This document shows, in pieces, positions 1-8,354 of a stretch of DNA of 64,000 nt; positions within the stretch are counted from its first letter, which is position 1; every line of letters begins with the position of its first letter. The stretch lies in the NCBI GenBank assembly GCA_910576535.1, contig CAJTKK010000002.1, forward strand, positions 1-64,000. Direction: 5' to 3'. A model generated the notes under the pieces. The model had not been told where the DNA came from and did no database searches. It worked only from the letters and a program-made list of their open reading frames with translations. The stretch comes from an uncultured Lachnospiraceae bacterium (GTDB taxonomy: Bacteria; Bacillota; Clostridia; Lachnospirales; Lachnospiraceae). The translations under genes and the position numbers were made by a program.

Positions 1-174
1 GTCATGCGGTATCTAACCAATTAACAAATATGCAAAGAGACTGTGGTTGGAGCCTCCAATAAACCATCATGTGGTAGGAAATGAGAACCAATCCACAGTA
101 TCTCTAACAGTATAACATTTATCCCTGGAGAGGGATTCATAAATACTACTATTTAATAATACGAGGAATGAATT
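1..174. other. Leader region upstream of hsp20
   Basis: No gene is visible in this stretch. Positions 41-50 (CTGTGGTTGG) can pair with a CCAATCCACAG segment near 90-100, with one bulged base, and ATCCC/GGGAT can form a small hairpin around 121-136. I see no CIRCE or CtsR-type operator and no convincing sigma-A promoter. The region probably holds the control signals of hsp20, but none can be assigned. Confidence 0.3.
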
Positions 175-627
175 ATGTTGACGTCTAGTATTTTTGGAAG
201 GGATATGTTTGATGATTTTTTGGGGTTCCCGTTTTATGACGGCAAGGATTTAAAAAAAATAGAAAAGAAATTATACGGCGGCCGTGATAAGAACCTGATG
301 AAGACAGATGTAAAGGAACAGGAACGAAGTTATGAACTGGAGATGGATTTGCCAGGATTTGAAAAGGATGATGTGAAGGTTTCCCTGGAAAACGGTTATC
401 TGACCGTAAGTGCGGAAAAAGAAGAAGGAGAGGAAAAAGAATCCGGTAAATATATCCGTAGGGAACGTTGTTTTGGAAAATGCCAAAGAACATTTTATGT
501 CGGGGAAGAAGTGGGACAGGAGGATATCAAAGGGGCGTTTAAACATGGTATCTTGAAGCTGTCTATTCCAAAGAAAGAGCAGAAGCCTGCGGTGGAAGAA
601 AAAAGATATATTGCCATTGAAGGGTGA
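175..627 (+). CDS. Hsp20/alpha-crystallin family small heat shock protein
   Basis: This 150-residue protein is a typical length for an ATP-independent holdase chaperone that binds unfolding proteins in the cytoplasm. The alpha-crystallin domain covers about residues 42-138. Recognisable features are the YELEMDLPGF strand, the RRERCFGKCQRTFYV segment and the conserved GILKLSIPK motif near the C terminus. The ATG at 175 follows a GAGGA ribosome binding site at 163-167. It stands alone, with a structured non-coding stretch downstream. The family assignment is secure. Its regulation is not evident because no heat-shock operator was found upstream. Confidence 0.93.
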   Translation: MLTSSIFGRDMFDDFLGFPFYDGKDLKKIEKKLYGGRDKNLMKTDVKEQERSYELEMDLPGFEKDDVKVSLENGYLTVSAEKEEGEEKESGKYIRRERCFGKCQRTFYVGEEVGQEDIKGAFKHGILKLSIPKKEQKPAVEEKRYIAIEG

Positions 628-1008
628 TGCCGCAGACTGGGTCAAAGAATGGGGAATTTATAATAAAAAAGGAATATGAAGAATGGAATGTTTTACGGGC
701 AGCAGGTCAAGCAAGCATATTTGTATGCTTGTTTGATCCGCTGCCCATACGTGAATCCGGCGGCGGCCTTAAGGGCAGGCAATTCCCTCGCCAGAAAGAC
801 ATAAATCGTGCGGGGTTAGCGCAAGGGATGCGGAAAAACCCGTATATGTTGAAAAAAGTAAAACGGTCTTGACATAGTGTACTATTTTATAGGAAAATAA
901 TCTTAAGAGGAAATACGAGAAAAGGGACATCGGGGACGGAAAGGAGAGAAAATGGCGTAAGTTCCTTGTTTTTCCAAAGAATAAATGAGAAGAGAAAGGG
1001 ATTGACCG
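628..1008. other. Intergenic region with a strong hairpin; no convincing gene
   Basis: This 381-base stretch separates hsp20 and the FIST gene. The only reading frame (624-872) has no family signature and a composition unlike the neighbouring genes, so I do not call it. A long hairpin lies at 698-745 and is listed separately. A TTGACA hexamer at 869-874 has no good -10 at 16-18 bases. GC-rich short inverted repeats around 765-840 suggest a structured RNA or a decayed element. I cannot name it. Confidence 0.4.
698..745. repeat. Long perfect-looped hairpin in the intergenic region
   Basis: GGCAGC at 698-703 pairs with GCTGCC at 740-745. After a one-by-one A/C mismatch, the 15 bases at 705-719 pair with 724-738 around a TTTG loop. 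Two of these pairs are G-U only when read as + strand RNA. No T tract follows, so it is not a normal intrinsic terminator. It could be a transcript-end structure of hsp20, part of a larger RNA, or a palindromic repeat unit. Confidence 0.55.
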
Positions 1009-2064
1009 GTGAAACAATTTTATGGAATGAGCCAAAGCGGAAAGTTGCAGGATGCAGTGAGGGGTCTTGTAAATCCTAAGCTGATTATACTTATGTCAAA
1101 TGACAAGCAGTTTGAAGAACATGTGGAAGAACTTCAGAAGCTTTATCCGAAGGTGCCAAGCATCGGATGTATCGGGATGAGTTATGACACGATTATAGTA
1201 GAAGGGGGAGTCGGGGTAACTGCTTTCACGGAAGGGGTCAGCGCCGTTGCGAACCTTTTAGAACAGGTTTCCAGTATGCCTGTGAAATATATAAAGCGTT
1301 TAGAACAGGACGTAGAGAAAATCGGCGCTTCACAAAGGGACACAGTATGCATTGATCTTTGTGCGGGAAATGATGCCTGCGTACTTACCACTATGTACAG
1401 TGTTCTTGGAAAAAGGGGAATATCCTTAATGGGTGGGACCGGGGATGGAGGCAAAGTGTCGGTAAACGGTAAAATATACGAAGATGCCGTTGCTTATGCC
1501 TTAGTCAAAAACGAGACGGGCAAGGTCAAAGTGTATAAAGAAAACATGTATAGGCCTTTGGCAGGTTACCGGCTGATTGCTTCTAAAACAGACAGAAGCA
1601 AATATTATATCGGTGAACTGAACGGCAGGCCGGCAAAGCAGGTATACCAGGATATTTTACATATTAATGAAAACGATATTACAACGCAGACGTTTAAGAA
1701 TCCTTTTGGGAAAATCAGCGGTAAGGACGTATGCATTATTTCTATAAAAGAGGTATCTGGCAGCGGGCTGTGCTGTTTCCGGCAGGTAAATGACTCGGAT
1801 GTGTTGACCTTGCTGGAGCTTAGGGACTATAGACAGATTGTGGCGGAAACCATAGCAGCAATCAGGAAAGATTTTTCCCATATTTCGGCAGTTTTTTCAG
1901 TGAATTGTCTTTTCCGTTATCTTTTGTTCAGCCAAAACGGCAATATGTCGGAATATTTGCATACCATGAGCTCTTTGGGCAGCCATTGCGGGCTGATTGG
2001 ATATGGGGAGCATTATAATAACCAGTTTGTCAACCAATCCATGACTTGTGTGGTATTTGAATAA
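1009..2064 (+). CDS. FIST domain sensor protein
   Basis: This 351-residue soluble protein has a FIST_N domain (about residues 25-220) followed by a FIST_C domain (about 225-345). FIST modules are predicted ligand-sensing domains often found with signal-transduction proteins. Supporting motifs are the N-terminal IGCIGMSYDTI segment, the MGGTGDGG turn and the C-terminal FSVNCLFRYLL and GLIGYGEHYNNQFVNQS segments. No signal peptide or membrane segment is present. The start is GTG at 1009, eight bases after a purine-rich AGAGAAAGGG site. The gene for a soluble chemoreceptor follows after 29 bases, so the two are probably one transcription unit and a sensor-receptor pair. The ligand is unknown. 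Confidence 0.85.
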   Translation: MKQFYGMSQSGKLQDAVRGLVNPKLIILMSNDKQFEEHVEELQKLYPKVPSIGCIGMSYDTIIVEGGVGVTAFTEGVSAVANLLEQVSSMPVKYIKRLEQDVEKIGASQRDTVCIDLCAGNDACVLTTMYSVLGKRGISLMGGTGDGGKVSVNGKIYEDAVAYALVKNETGKVKVYKENMYRPLAGYRLIASKTDRSKYYIGELNGRPAKQVYQDILHINENDITTQTFKNPFGKISGKDVCIISIKEVSGSGLCCFRQVNDSDVLTLLELRDYRQIVAETIAAIRKDFSHISAVFSVNCLFRYLLFSQNGNMSEYLHTMSSLGSHCGLIGYGEHYNNQFVNQSMTCVVFE

Positions 2065-2093
2065 TAAGCAGGCGGAAGGAAAAGGAGAAGCAT

Positions 2094-3035
2094 ATGATTT
2101 TTAATGATAAAAAAGGGAAAGGGCATAGGACGGAGCAGGACAAATTATACCCTCTGCTGCATGTGGCCTCAAGCATTCAGGATTATCAAAAAAAAGTAGT
2201 GGAAAAAGAAGTAAGTTCCCTCCAGGAACTGAGGGAGGTGCAGCTTTCTTTCGGAGGGGTGCTTAAGGAAAATAATATACTGAAAGAGAAAATGGATGCT
2301 TTCCATGGGGTGTTTGAGAACGTAGGGCAGGTATCCGGCGAATTTGAGGATGTGAAAAGGCAAATTGAGGATTCCGTCAACCAGGCACAAGAACAGGTGA
2401 GCGGGTTAAAGAGCAGTTCGGAGGAAGTGCAGGAGCGGTTTAGCCAGATTCAAAATACTTTTGATGATTTCCAGATATCTGTAAAGGAAATCAAATCATG
2501 CATGAATAAGGTAATTACCATTGCCAACCAGACGGATATGCTTGCGATGAACGCATCCATTGAGGCAGCCAGGGCAGGGGAAAGAGGAAAAGGTTTTGCT
2601 GTTGTGGCAGATGAGGTCAAAAGCCTTGCGGATGAGATAAAGGGGCTTGTAAAAGCGGTACATGTCAGCTTGGAGGAAGTGGAGAGAGGGACGGATAAAC
2701 TGAACGAAACCATTAACTATTCTCATGAAGCTCTGAGCCGGAGCATTGAAAATGTGGATGTGACTTATGATATGTTTGATAAGATCACAGTGGCAGCAGG
2801 CGGGGCAGATGCTGTCCAGGAACGGATTTATCAGGCGGTGAATTCTTCGCAGGCTGAACTGGACAACTTAAGCCATAGCTTTGATCAGATGAAAGTAAGA
2901 TACCAAAAGGTTTTGGAGCATATTGAAAAGGCAAGTGAGATGGGAACGACAAAAAGCGCCATGTTTGAAGATATGGACAATATGGTATCCCAGGTAGTTC
3001 CTATTATGGAAGAAATGCAAAAAAAGAAGAATTAA
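2094..3035 (+). CDS. Soluble methyl-accepting chemotaxis-type signalling protein
   Basis: This is a 313-residue protein with no membrane segment and no recognisable ligand-binding domain. The core is an MCP signalling domain, with the conserved hairpin tip at about residues 142-182 (NASIEAARAGERGKGFAVVADE). Long coiled coils flank it on both sides. The N-terminal 60 residues may be a docking or sensing segment. It lies 29 bases after the FIST gene with an AAAGGAGAAG ribosome binding site, which suggests that FIST supplies the sensory input. The tip matches CheA/CheW-binding receptors, but no chemotaxis genes occur in this window, so the output is unknown. Confidence 0.88.
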   Translation: MIFNDKKGKGHRTEQDKLYPLLHVASSIQDYQKKVVEKEVSSLQELREVQLSFGGVLKENNILKEKMDAFHGVFENVGQVSGEFEDVKRQIEDSVNQAQEQVSGLKSSSEEVQERFSQIQNTFDDFQISVKEIKSCMNKVITIANQTDMLAMNASIEAARAGERGKGFAVVADEVKSLADEIKGLVKAVHVSLEEVERGTDKLNETINYSHEALSRSIENVDVTYDMFDKITVAAGGADAVQERIYQAVNSSQAELDNLSHSFDQMKVRYQKVLEHIEKASEMGTTKSAMFEDMDNMVSQVVPIMEEMQKKKN

Positions 3036-3046
3036 AAAACTGATAT

Positions 3047-3083
3047 AAAAAATTCGGGCAAATTTTACTTGCCTGAATTTTTT
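3047..3083 (+). terminator. Rho-independent terminator after the FIST-MCP pair
   Basis: The arms at 3048-3061 and 3069-3081 pair (TTCGGGCAA with TTGCCTGAA, including one G-T pair) around an ATTTTAC loop, followed by a run of six T. It lies 12 bases after the receptor stop codon. The A run on the 5' side could also let it work on the opposite strand. Confidence 0.85.
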
Positions 3084-3460
3084 ATGTCATAAGCTCCAAA
3101 TCCTTTCACTGAAAGGGTTTCCCATATGCAGGATAATAGCTGAACCATATAGGAAAGACAGAATGTGGTTAGCCTCCGGTTTGGTTTGGAATAGAAAATA
3201 ATCCATGTAATTTGGCAGGAGAAAATACCGCAGCGGGGTTGGGGATTTCCGGTACGCTGGAACCGGAAATGAGAAAGGGAGGAGGCATTGTGGGAGAGCA
3301 AAGCGCTGGGAATTTTGTGGAGTATTCTTTTATTCCGCTGGAAAATTATTAACATGATATATAAGTGACGGGATGATGTCTGAGGAATATTACTGGCTGC
3401 CCTGGGGGATTCCCCGTAAGAAGAACAGAAGATGCCCTGACGCAATGTAAGTAAAGCTGC
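3084..3460. other. Gene-free stretch between convergent genes
   Basis: This is about 380 bases between the terminator of the FIST-MCP unit and the stop of the metallophosphoesterase gene on the opposite strand. Minus-strand frames at 3065-3445 and 3349-3588 have no recognisable family, no ribosome binding site and unlikely composition, so I reject them. A short hairpin, TTTCCGGT/ACCGGAAA, lies around 3246-3272. There is no T-rich terminator for the minus-strand operon that I would trust. It may be a remnant of a lost gene. Confidence 0.35.
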
Positions 3461-4081
3461 CTAACGCAGATGTTCCTGCGGGTTTTCATCCTCAAATTCA
3501 AAGACACACCGTTCATAGGCATTGATGATATGTGTGTCTTCATATTTATCGTAGCGTTTATGCTTTCTCCCATAGGACATATGCACATGCCCGTGGAGAA
3601 AATACTTGGGCCGGTATTTTTCCATCAGTGTCCGGAATACTTGGAACCCTTGATGGGGCAGATCCCGCCCATCATTGAGCTGATAGGCGGGGGCATGAGT
3701 AACTAAAATGTCGAAGCCCCTTTTCCTGAAAAGCTGGAACCATAATTTAGCTACACGCTGTTTCATCTGCCGTTCCGTATATTGGTGGGCTCCCGGTTTA
3801 TAACGCATGGAGCCGCCAAGCCCGAGAATACGGATCCCATTGTGGACATAGATCTGATTTTCAATGCACGTGCATCCTTCCGGGGGGATTTTATCATATT
3901 TTCCATCATGATTTCCGTGTACATACAATACCGGTACAGTGGAAAGGGTTACCAGGAAGGAAAGGTAGCGGGGATCCAGGTCGCCGCAGGAAATAATCAG
4001 GTCAATACCTTCCAGCTTGCTTTTTTCGAAAAAATCCCATAAATATTTCGATTCTTCGTCTGCAATCGCCAGTATCTTCAT
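3461..4081 (-). CDS. Metallophosphoesterase (YfcE/MJ0936-like)
   Basis: This is a 206-residue calcineurin-like phosphoesterase. The metal-binding blocks appear in order: IADEE at the N terminus (the usual D-x-H is altered), GDLD, HGNHDGKYD, THAP and HGHVHMSY. The fold suits hydrolysis of a phosphodiester or phosphomonoester in the cytoplasm, but the substrate cannot be told from sequence. The start follows an AAGGAAGGAT ribosome binding site. It begins 7 bases after the end of the BMP-domain gene on the same strand, so the two form an operon. The D-x-H motif being A-D-E-E here could change metal affinity. Confidence 0.85.
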   Translation of the reverse strand: MKILAIADEESKYLWDFFEKSKLEGIDLIISCGDLDPRYLSFLVTLSTVPVLYVHGNHDGKYDKIPPEGCTCIENQIYVHNGIRILGLGGSMRYKPGAHQYTERQMKQRVAKLWFQLFRKRGFDILVTHAPAYQLNDGRDLPHQGFQVFRTLMEKYRPKYFLHGHVHMSYGRKHKRYDKYEDTHIINAYERCVFEFEDENPQEHLR

Positions 4082-4088
4082 AGGTGTG

Positions 4089-5996
4089 TTATCCTTCCTT
4101 TTTTACGCCCTGCTGATCAATGACAGGCACAGCCTGTTCTTTCAACTCCTGTTTTTTAGGAATGGTCCCGATGATGTTTTCTGCCAGCCAGTCCATAGTC
4201 ATGATTTCTTCCGGAGTAAGGGATTTTTCCGGGTTATCCACAACGATGCCGGTCTGAGAATACAAAATACCGGAAAACGGGTTGAACTGTTCTGAGCTGA
4301 TAGTGGCTTTTAACAGTTCTACCAGGCGCTTTGTGCCGATGGGCAAATGCTGGGAACAGATAACGTCGATAACTCCTGAAGACATTCCCCACCAATAATT
4401 AATCGCTTTGGTAGAGGATGGGTTATCATCATATTTCCATTTCCCGTCCATAATGGTACGGATAAGCTGTTCATAGAACTTGCCCCAATGATATAGGGGC
4501 ATGGCAAGGTTTCTCGTATATTCGCCTTTCATGTGATAGATGCCAAAAAAGCGGGAAGCTTCTTCCGGGATCACCATATCCCGGCCGGAAATACATGAGG
4601 AACCAGTCTCTTTAATTTTTTCTGCAATGTCTACGTCTTTCATGCTGGACCATTCCAAATAAACCTTCGCCCGGGGGTTTATCATTTTTGCCCCTAGCGC
4701 AAAAGCATTAATGTTGGCGATAGAACCGTAAATCGGATAATTGGCCACATAGGTCAGCCGGTTGTTTTCCGCCATGGCTCCGGCGATAGCCCCCATCAGG
4801 AATTTCGCTTCATGCATCCGGGAATAATAGGTGCGGATATAGCGGTGGGAGGTATTTAAGGAACAGCTTAAAATCCGGGTTTCCGGGTGGGCAATAGCCG
4901 CCTTTACACTGGCCTGCACAAAAGCGGGCGTGGTAGTAAAGATCAGGTTACAGCCAGAAGCGATCGCTTCTTCTATCAGGGAGTCCACATTTTCTGTCGT
5001 CCCGTTTTCATAATATACCGTATGCAGCTCATCAGGGAAGGTTTGCTCCAGATAAAGCCTTCCGAGTTCATGTGCATAAGTCCATGCGGAAGTTCCCGGC
5101 GTCTTTTCATAGATAAAAGCAATCTTCAACTTAGGGGAGCTTAAAGGAAGCAGGATATTGAGCAGCGGTTTTTTCTCCTGGTTTGGTTTCATCTTCAGGT
5201 CTATTTCCTGGTCTTCCTGAAGAAGCTCGAATTCCTCCCATGTCTTAAGCATTAATTCTTTTAATTCATTGGTGGTTTTTTCTTCGGTAGCGTCATATCC
5301 ATGCAGGGAGATAAAAGAAAGGAATGCATCCCCCGGCGTGATATTTAATTTATTGCCGCCTTTTGCTTTATATTCGGCGCTGAACCTGGTATAAAAAGCG
5401 CTGAATTTTAACAGATCTTCATCAGTCCATATTTCCCCCGGTTCTTTTCCGACCGTTTTCTGCAGTTTGGCAAAGCTGCCTTCCTGGGAAAACCAGATAT
5501 AATTGATAGGGGCTATGCGGTAAAAATCCATGAATTCATAATATATTTTATTTTCTTTTTCTTCGGTCCGTCTTGGCACAATACGGGTAACAGTTCCCGG
5601 AATGGAGACAACCCCAAAATATTTCATGACGCTGACGCGCTTATTTCCTTCCAGCACATAAAATTTATTCATATATTCATAAGCTTTGATGGGTTCCCGG
5701 ATTCCTTCTTGGATATGGCTGGTGCTAAGGGAAGCCCATTTTTGTGCAAATTCTGAATTTTCACGCAGAATAGGCATAAAATTGCCTGCAAAAGAATTGC
5801 TTCTTCCAATGGTTTTTGTCCCGACGATCTGATCGGCGGGAATTTGTACAAGCCCTAGGGACTGTTCGGAATAAGCCCCCTTTTCCGGCATGATATCATC
5901 TAAGACTTGCAAGGTGGGTTTTTCGCCATGGAGCATACGCGACTGATAATCTTTTTTTCCTAATTTATATGCCTTACTATATTCTTCTCTTCCCAT
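4089..5996 (-). CDS. Cytosolic BMP-domain (PnrA-like) protein with ParB-like N-terminal region
   Basis: This 635-residue protein has two parts. Residues about 90-130 resemble the ParB/sulfiredoxin-type fold, with EPIKAYEYMNKFYVLEGNKR followed by VSVMKYFG. Residues about 275-600 match the BMP/PnrA family of ligand-binding proteins that usually serve ABC importers of nucleosides (KIAFIYEKTPGTSAW, GCNLIFTTTPAF, MGAIAGAMAENN, ISGRDMVIPE). BMP proteins are normally secreted lipoproteins. This one has no signal peptide or lipobox, and no permease genes are adjacent. The start follows a GGGGG site. The partner gene encodes a phosphoesterase. I infer an intracellular ligand sensor or regulator rather than a transporter subunit. 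The domain calls are fairly sure; the function is not. Confidence 0.75.
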   Translation of the reverse strand: MGREEYSKAYKLGKKDYQSRMLHGEKPTLQVLDDIMPEKGAYSEQSLGLVQIPADQIVGTKTIGRSNSFAGNFMPILRENSEFAQKWASLSTSHIQEGIREPIKAYEYMNKFYVLEGNKRVSVMKYFGVVSIPGTVTRIVPRRTEEKENKIYYEFMDFYRIAPINYIWFSQEGSFAKLQKTVGKEPGEIWTDEDLLKFSAFYTRFSAEYKAKGGNKLNITPGDAFLSFISLHGYDATEEKTTNELKELMLKTWEEFELLQEDQEIDLKMKPNQEKKPLLNILLPLSSPKLKIAFIYEKTPGTSAWTYAHELGRLYLEQTFPDELHTVYYENGTTENVDSLIEEAIASGCNLIFTTTPAFVQASVKAAIAHPETRILSCSLNTSHRYIRTYYSRMHEAKFLMGAIAGAMAENNRLTYVANYPIYGSIANINAFALGAKMINPRAKVYLEWSSMKDVDIAEKIKETGSSCISGRDMVIPEEASRFFGIYHMKGEYTRNLAMPLYHWGKFYEQLIRTIMDGKWKYDDNPSSTKAINYWWGMSSGVIDVICSQHLPIGTKRLVELLKATISSEQFNPFSGILYSQTGIVVDNPEKSLTPEEIMTMDWLAENIIGTIPKKQELKEQAVPVIDQQGVKKEG

Positions 5997-6259
5997 AATA
6001 CCCCCTGATTTCCAGATTTATACCCCTCATTTTACTATAACTGCCCTTATCCGTAAATACCCAAATGGCATGGGGCATGGAAATCAATGCAAGATTTATT
6101 TTTTTATTTTCTCACATCTAAGAGGGCTGCACGGGATATCGCTTGGGGCAGTTATATTTCATTCTTCCTTCATTGCCTTTACTGCAATAAAGTAGTATAA
6201 TAAAACAGATAACGGATGAGGGAGGCCGCTTATCTGAATGAATGTATGGAGGATAAATA
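5997..6259. other. Divergent promoter region
   Basis: This 263-base region lies between the divergent BMP-domain operon and the chemoreceptor gene. It holds the rightward promoter listed separately. On the left side a TATAGT at about 6030-6040 (minus strand) could be a -10, but a matching -35 at normal spacing is not clear. Confidence 0.45.
6173..6201 (+). promoter_or_regulatory. Sigma-A-type promoter of the membrane chemoreceptor gene
   Basis: TTGCCT at 6173-6178 is separated by exactly 17 bases from TATAAT at 6196-6201. The expected transcript start is near 6208, about 50 bases before the ATG. There is no flagellar sigma-28 motif, so this receptor looks constitutively expressed rather than part of a flagellar regulon. 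Confidence 0.7.
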
Positions 6260-7981
6260 ATGAAAAGAAGGACGAGGAGTTTAAGCATTAGGGTTAAAAT
6301 ACTGTTAAGTACGAGCTTGCTGCTGATTTTTCTTTTTCTTTTGCTGGGGTTCAGTTTTTATAAGAATATGGAAGAAAATATGGTCAGCATGGGAGTGGAA
6401 CAGGCGGAGGTTGCCGCAAAGGTAGCCGTGAGCCGGATAGATGATTCAGTGGCCGGTTTAGAGCCGGGAGCGGAAGGGACGCCGGAATATGAAAGGATTT
6501 TGCAGGCTCTTTTGGATGCAAAGCATACTTGCAGCGTAGCTTATTTGTACACGCTTAGTACGGACGGCCAGACGGTCTTTTATGGGATTGATACGGATGA
6601 GACGATAAACAGGCGCGCCATTGGAGAACCCTTTGAATACAGTTACGGGGAATTACAGTCTGTATTTGAAGGAAATATTTATGTGCAGGATTACATAGAT
6701 TCTACGGAAGACGGGGATCTGATTACCGCATATATTCCTGTGAAAGATAAAGAAAACCGTGTGGCGGCGGTTTTAGGCAGCGATTATGATGCTTCGGAAA
6801 TTGTACGGAGGCTTGACAGCATACGGGTGAAGATGCTGCAGATCGGGACAGGCGGGATAATCCTGGCGCTTATTATTTTAAACTTGGTCATAAGAACCAT
6901 TACCCGTAGCCTCTGGACAGTAAATAAGAAAATTTATGAATTAGTGCATAATGAAGGGGATCTGACACAGAAATTAGGCGTAAAAACCGGGGACGAAATG
7001 GAGCTTATGGCGGATAACGTCAATGAACTGTTAAAATATATCCGTGGAATCATGCTGAACATTTCAGATAATTCCGGCAAACTGAATGAATCGACGAAAA
7101 TTGTATTCGGAAATTTAAAGAGCGCAGGAGGGAATATCATGGATGTTTCCGCCGCCATGGAGCAGATGAGCGCTGCCATGGAAGAAAGCACGGCGACGCT
7201 GAACCAGATCGGGGAATCTGTGGAAGAAGCGTATGCCAACATCAACTATATTTCCGAACAGGCGGAAACCGGAAATCGTTATACCAAGGAAATTGAAGAG
7301 AAAGCAGAGAAGATTTACCGTTATGCGGAAGAAGAGCAAAGCAAAGCCCATGCTTTGGTTCAGGGGCTGGCGGATGCTGTGAATGAAAAGATCCAAAAGT
7401 CGAAATCCGTTGAAGAAATTCATGTACTGACAGAAAATATTATCAGCATTACAGGACAGACCAACCTTCTGGCTTTGAATGCCAGCATAGAGGCTGCGAG
7501 GGCAGGAGAGGCCGGGAAGGGCTTTGCAGTAGTGGCCGATGAAATCGGGAAGCTGGCATCCAACTCGGGGGCTGCCGCGGCCAAAATAAAGCAAGTGAGT
7601 ATGCAAGTGATCGCATCGGTGGGGGAATTGGCCTTAGAAGCGGAGAAAATGCTTCAGTTTATGGAAGAAACGGCGATGGAGGGTTACCGGAAACTGCTTG
7701 GAGCCAGCCAGGGCTATCAGGAAGATGCGCGGAATATCCATGAAATGATGGAAAAATTTGTGGAAGATTCGGAACGGTTGGATCAGTCAGTAAACCGGAT
7801 AAAGGAAGCGCTGCAGGCAGTAAGTTCCGCGGTGGAAGAAAATGCAAAGGGAATTGTCAATGTATCGGAAGTATCCTCCCAGTTGACAGAGAGTATGAGC
7901 GATATTGAAAAACGGGCGGATCAAAATAAGAAGATTGGGGAACGGCTGGAAGAGGAAGTAGGGAAATTTAAATTGGAATAA
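6260..7981 (+). CDS. Transmembrane methyl-accepting chemotaxis protein
   Basis: This is a 573-residue chemoreceptor of standard architecture. It has transmembrane helix 1 at about residues 13-33, an extracytoplasmic sensor (about 34-190, probably Cache-type), helix 2 at about 191-213, a HAMP linker (about 213-265) and an MCP signalling domain (about 290-573). The tip at about 397-427 (TNLLALNASIEAARAGEAGK) is highly conserved. The ATG at 6260 follows a GGAGGATAA ribosome binding site. It is monocistronic, with its own promoter. The ligand is unknown. No motility or chemotaxis genes lie nearby, so coupling to flagella is an assumption. Confidence 0.9.
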   Translation: MKRRTRSLSIRVKILLSTSLLLIFLFLLLGFSFYKNMEENMVSMGVEQAEVAAKVAVSRIDDSVAGLEPGAEGTPEYERILQALLDAKHTCSVAYLYTLSTDGQTVFYGIDTDETINRRAIGEPFEYSYGELQSVFEGNIYVQDYIDSTEDGDLITAYIPVKDKENRVAAVLGSDYDASEIVRRLDSIRVKMLQIGTGGIILALIILNLVIRTITRSLWTVNKKIYELVHNEGDLTQKLGVKTGDEMELMADNVNELLKYIRGIMLNISDNSGKLNESTKIVFGNLKSAGGNIMDVSAAMEQMSAAMEESTATLNQIGESVEEAYANINYISEQAETGNRYTKEIEEKAEKIYRYAEEEQSKAHALVQGLADAVNEKIQKSKSVEEIHVLTENIISITGQTNLLALNASIEAARAGEAGKGFAVVADEIGKLASNSGAAAAKIKQVSMQVIASVGELALEAEKMLQFMEETAMEGYRKLLGASQGYQEDARNIHEMMEKFVEDSERLDQSVNRIKEALQAVSSAVEENAKGIVNVSEVSSQLTESMSDIEKRADQNKKIGERLEEEVGKFKLE

Positions 7982-8244
7982 ATGCGGGAAGATAAATATT
8001 TTAAAAGAGAGTTCCGAGAATGGAAAACGGTATTGTATTATTTCAGGCTCCGGCGTTTCCGGGAATTCAGGCATCCCGATGAGGTGAATTTGCCGTAAAC
8101 CTGTATAAAGGAAAGAAAGGAACGCTATAATGAAAGGGATATTGCCCTTTTGATGGAGGGGAGGAAGAATCCTGGAAAGCCGCCGGGCTGGATTCTAAAT
8201 ATCAACAATAGCAATGTTCTCCAACGAAAGATGCAAGGAAAGTC

Positions 8245-8273
8245 TTCCCTTTCTTTTCCGTATCTATTATAAT
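8245..8273 (+). promoter_or_regulatory. Candidate sigma-A promoter of the CofE-like gene
   Basis: TTCCCT at 8245-8250, a 17-base spacer and a perfect TATAAT at 8268-8273. The predicted start, near 8280, falls just upstream of the leader element, so the element would be at the 5' end of the mRNA. The -35 is weak. Confidence 0.55.
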
Positions 8274-8285
8274 AAACAAGGCGAA

Positions 8286-8348
8286 GGGTTTGTGTCCGCG
8301 CTGTCACCGCGAACCCGGTCATGCAAAAGAAGCGGCGCAGAAATGAGG
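8286..8348 (+). ncRNA. Dispersed leader element, copy A (divergent)
   Basis: This shares GTTTGTGTC at its 5' end and an AGCGGCGCAGAAATGAGG end with the two canonical copies at 26630-26703 and 53691-53764, but lacks their inner AAAGCC hairpin. GGGTT at 8286-8290 can pair with AACCC at 8312-8316, keeping a first stem with different bases. The second stem is weak here. The GAGG at its 3' end is the ribosome binding site of the gene starting at 8355. Confidence 0.6.
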
Positions 8349-8354
8349 TAAACA

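Larger units (their letters stand above)
7982..8354. other. Intergenic stretch with promoter and leader element
   Basis: These 373 bases contain no convincing gene. A small hairpin, AAAGGG/CCCTTT, at 8133-8150 may end the chemoreceptor transcript. Further on are a promoter (8245-8273) and a leader element (8286-8348), both listed separately. The segment between 7982 and 8130 holds nothing I can identify. Confidence 0.5.

Noticed and set aside
624..872. Open frame of 82 codons after hsp20
   Set aside because: It overlaps the hsp20 stop, crosses a strong hairpin, has no family signature and no good ribosome binding site.
869..897. TTGACA as promoter of the FIST gene
   Set aside because: No acceptable -10 at 16-18 bases; the nearest TATAGG is only 13 bases away.
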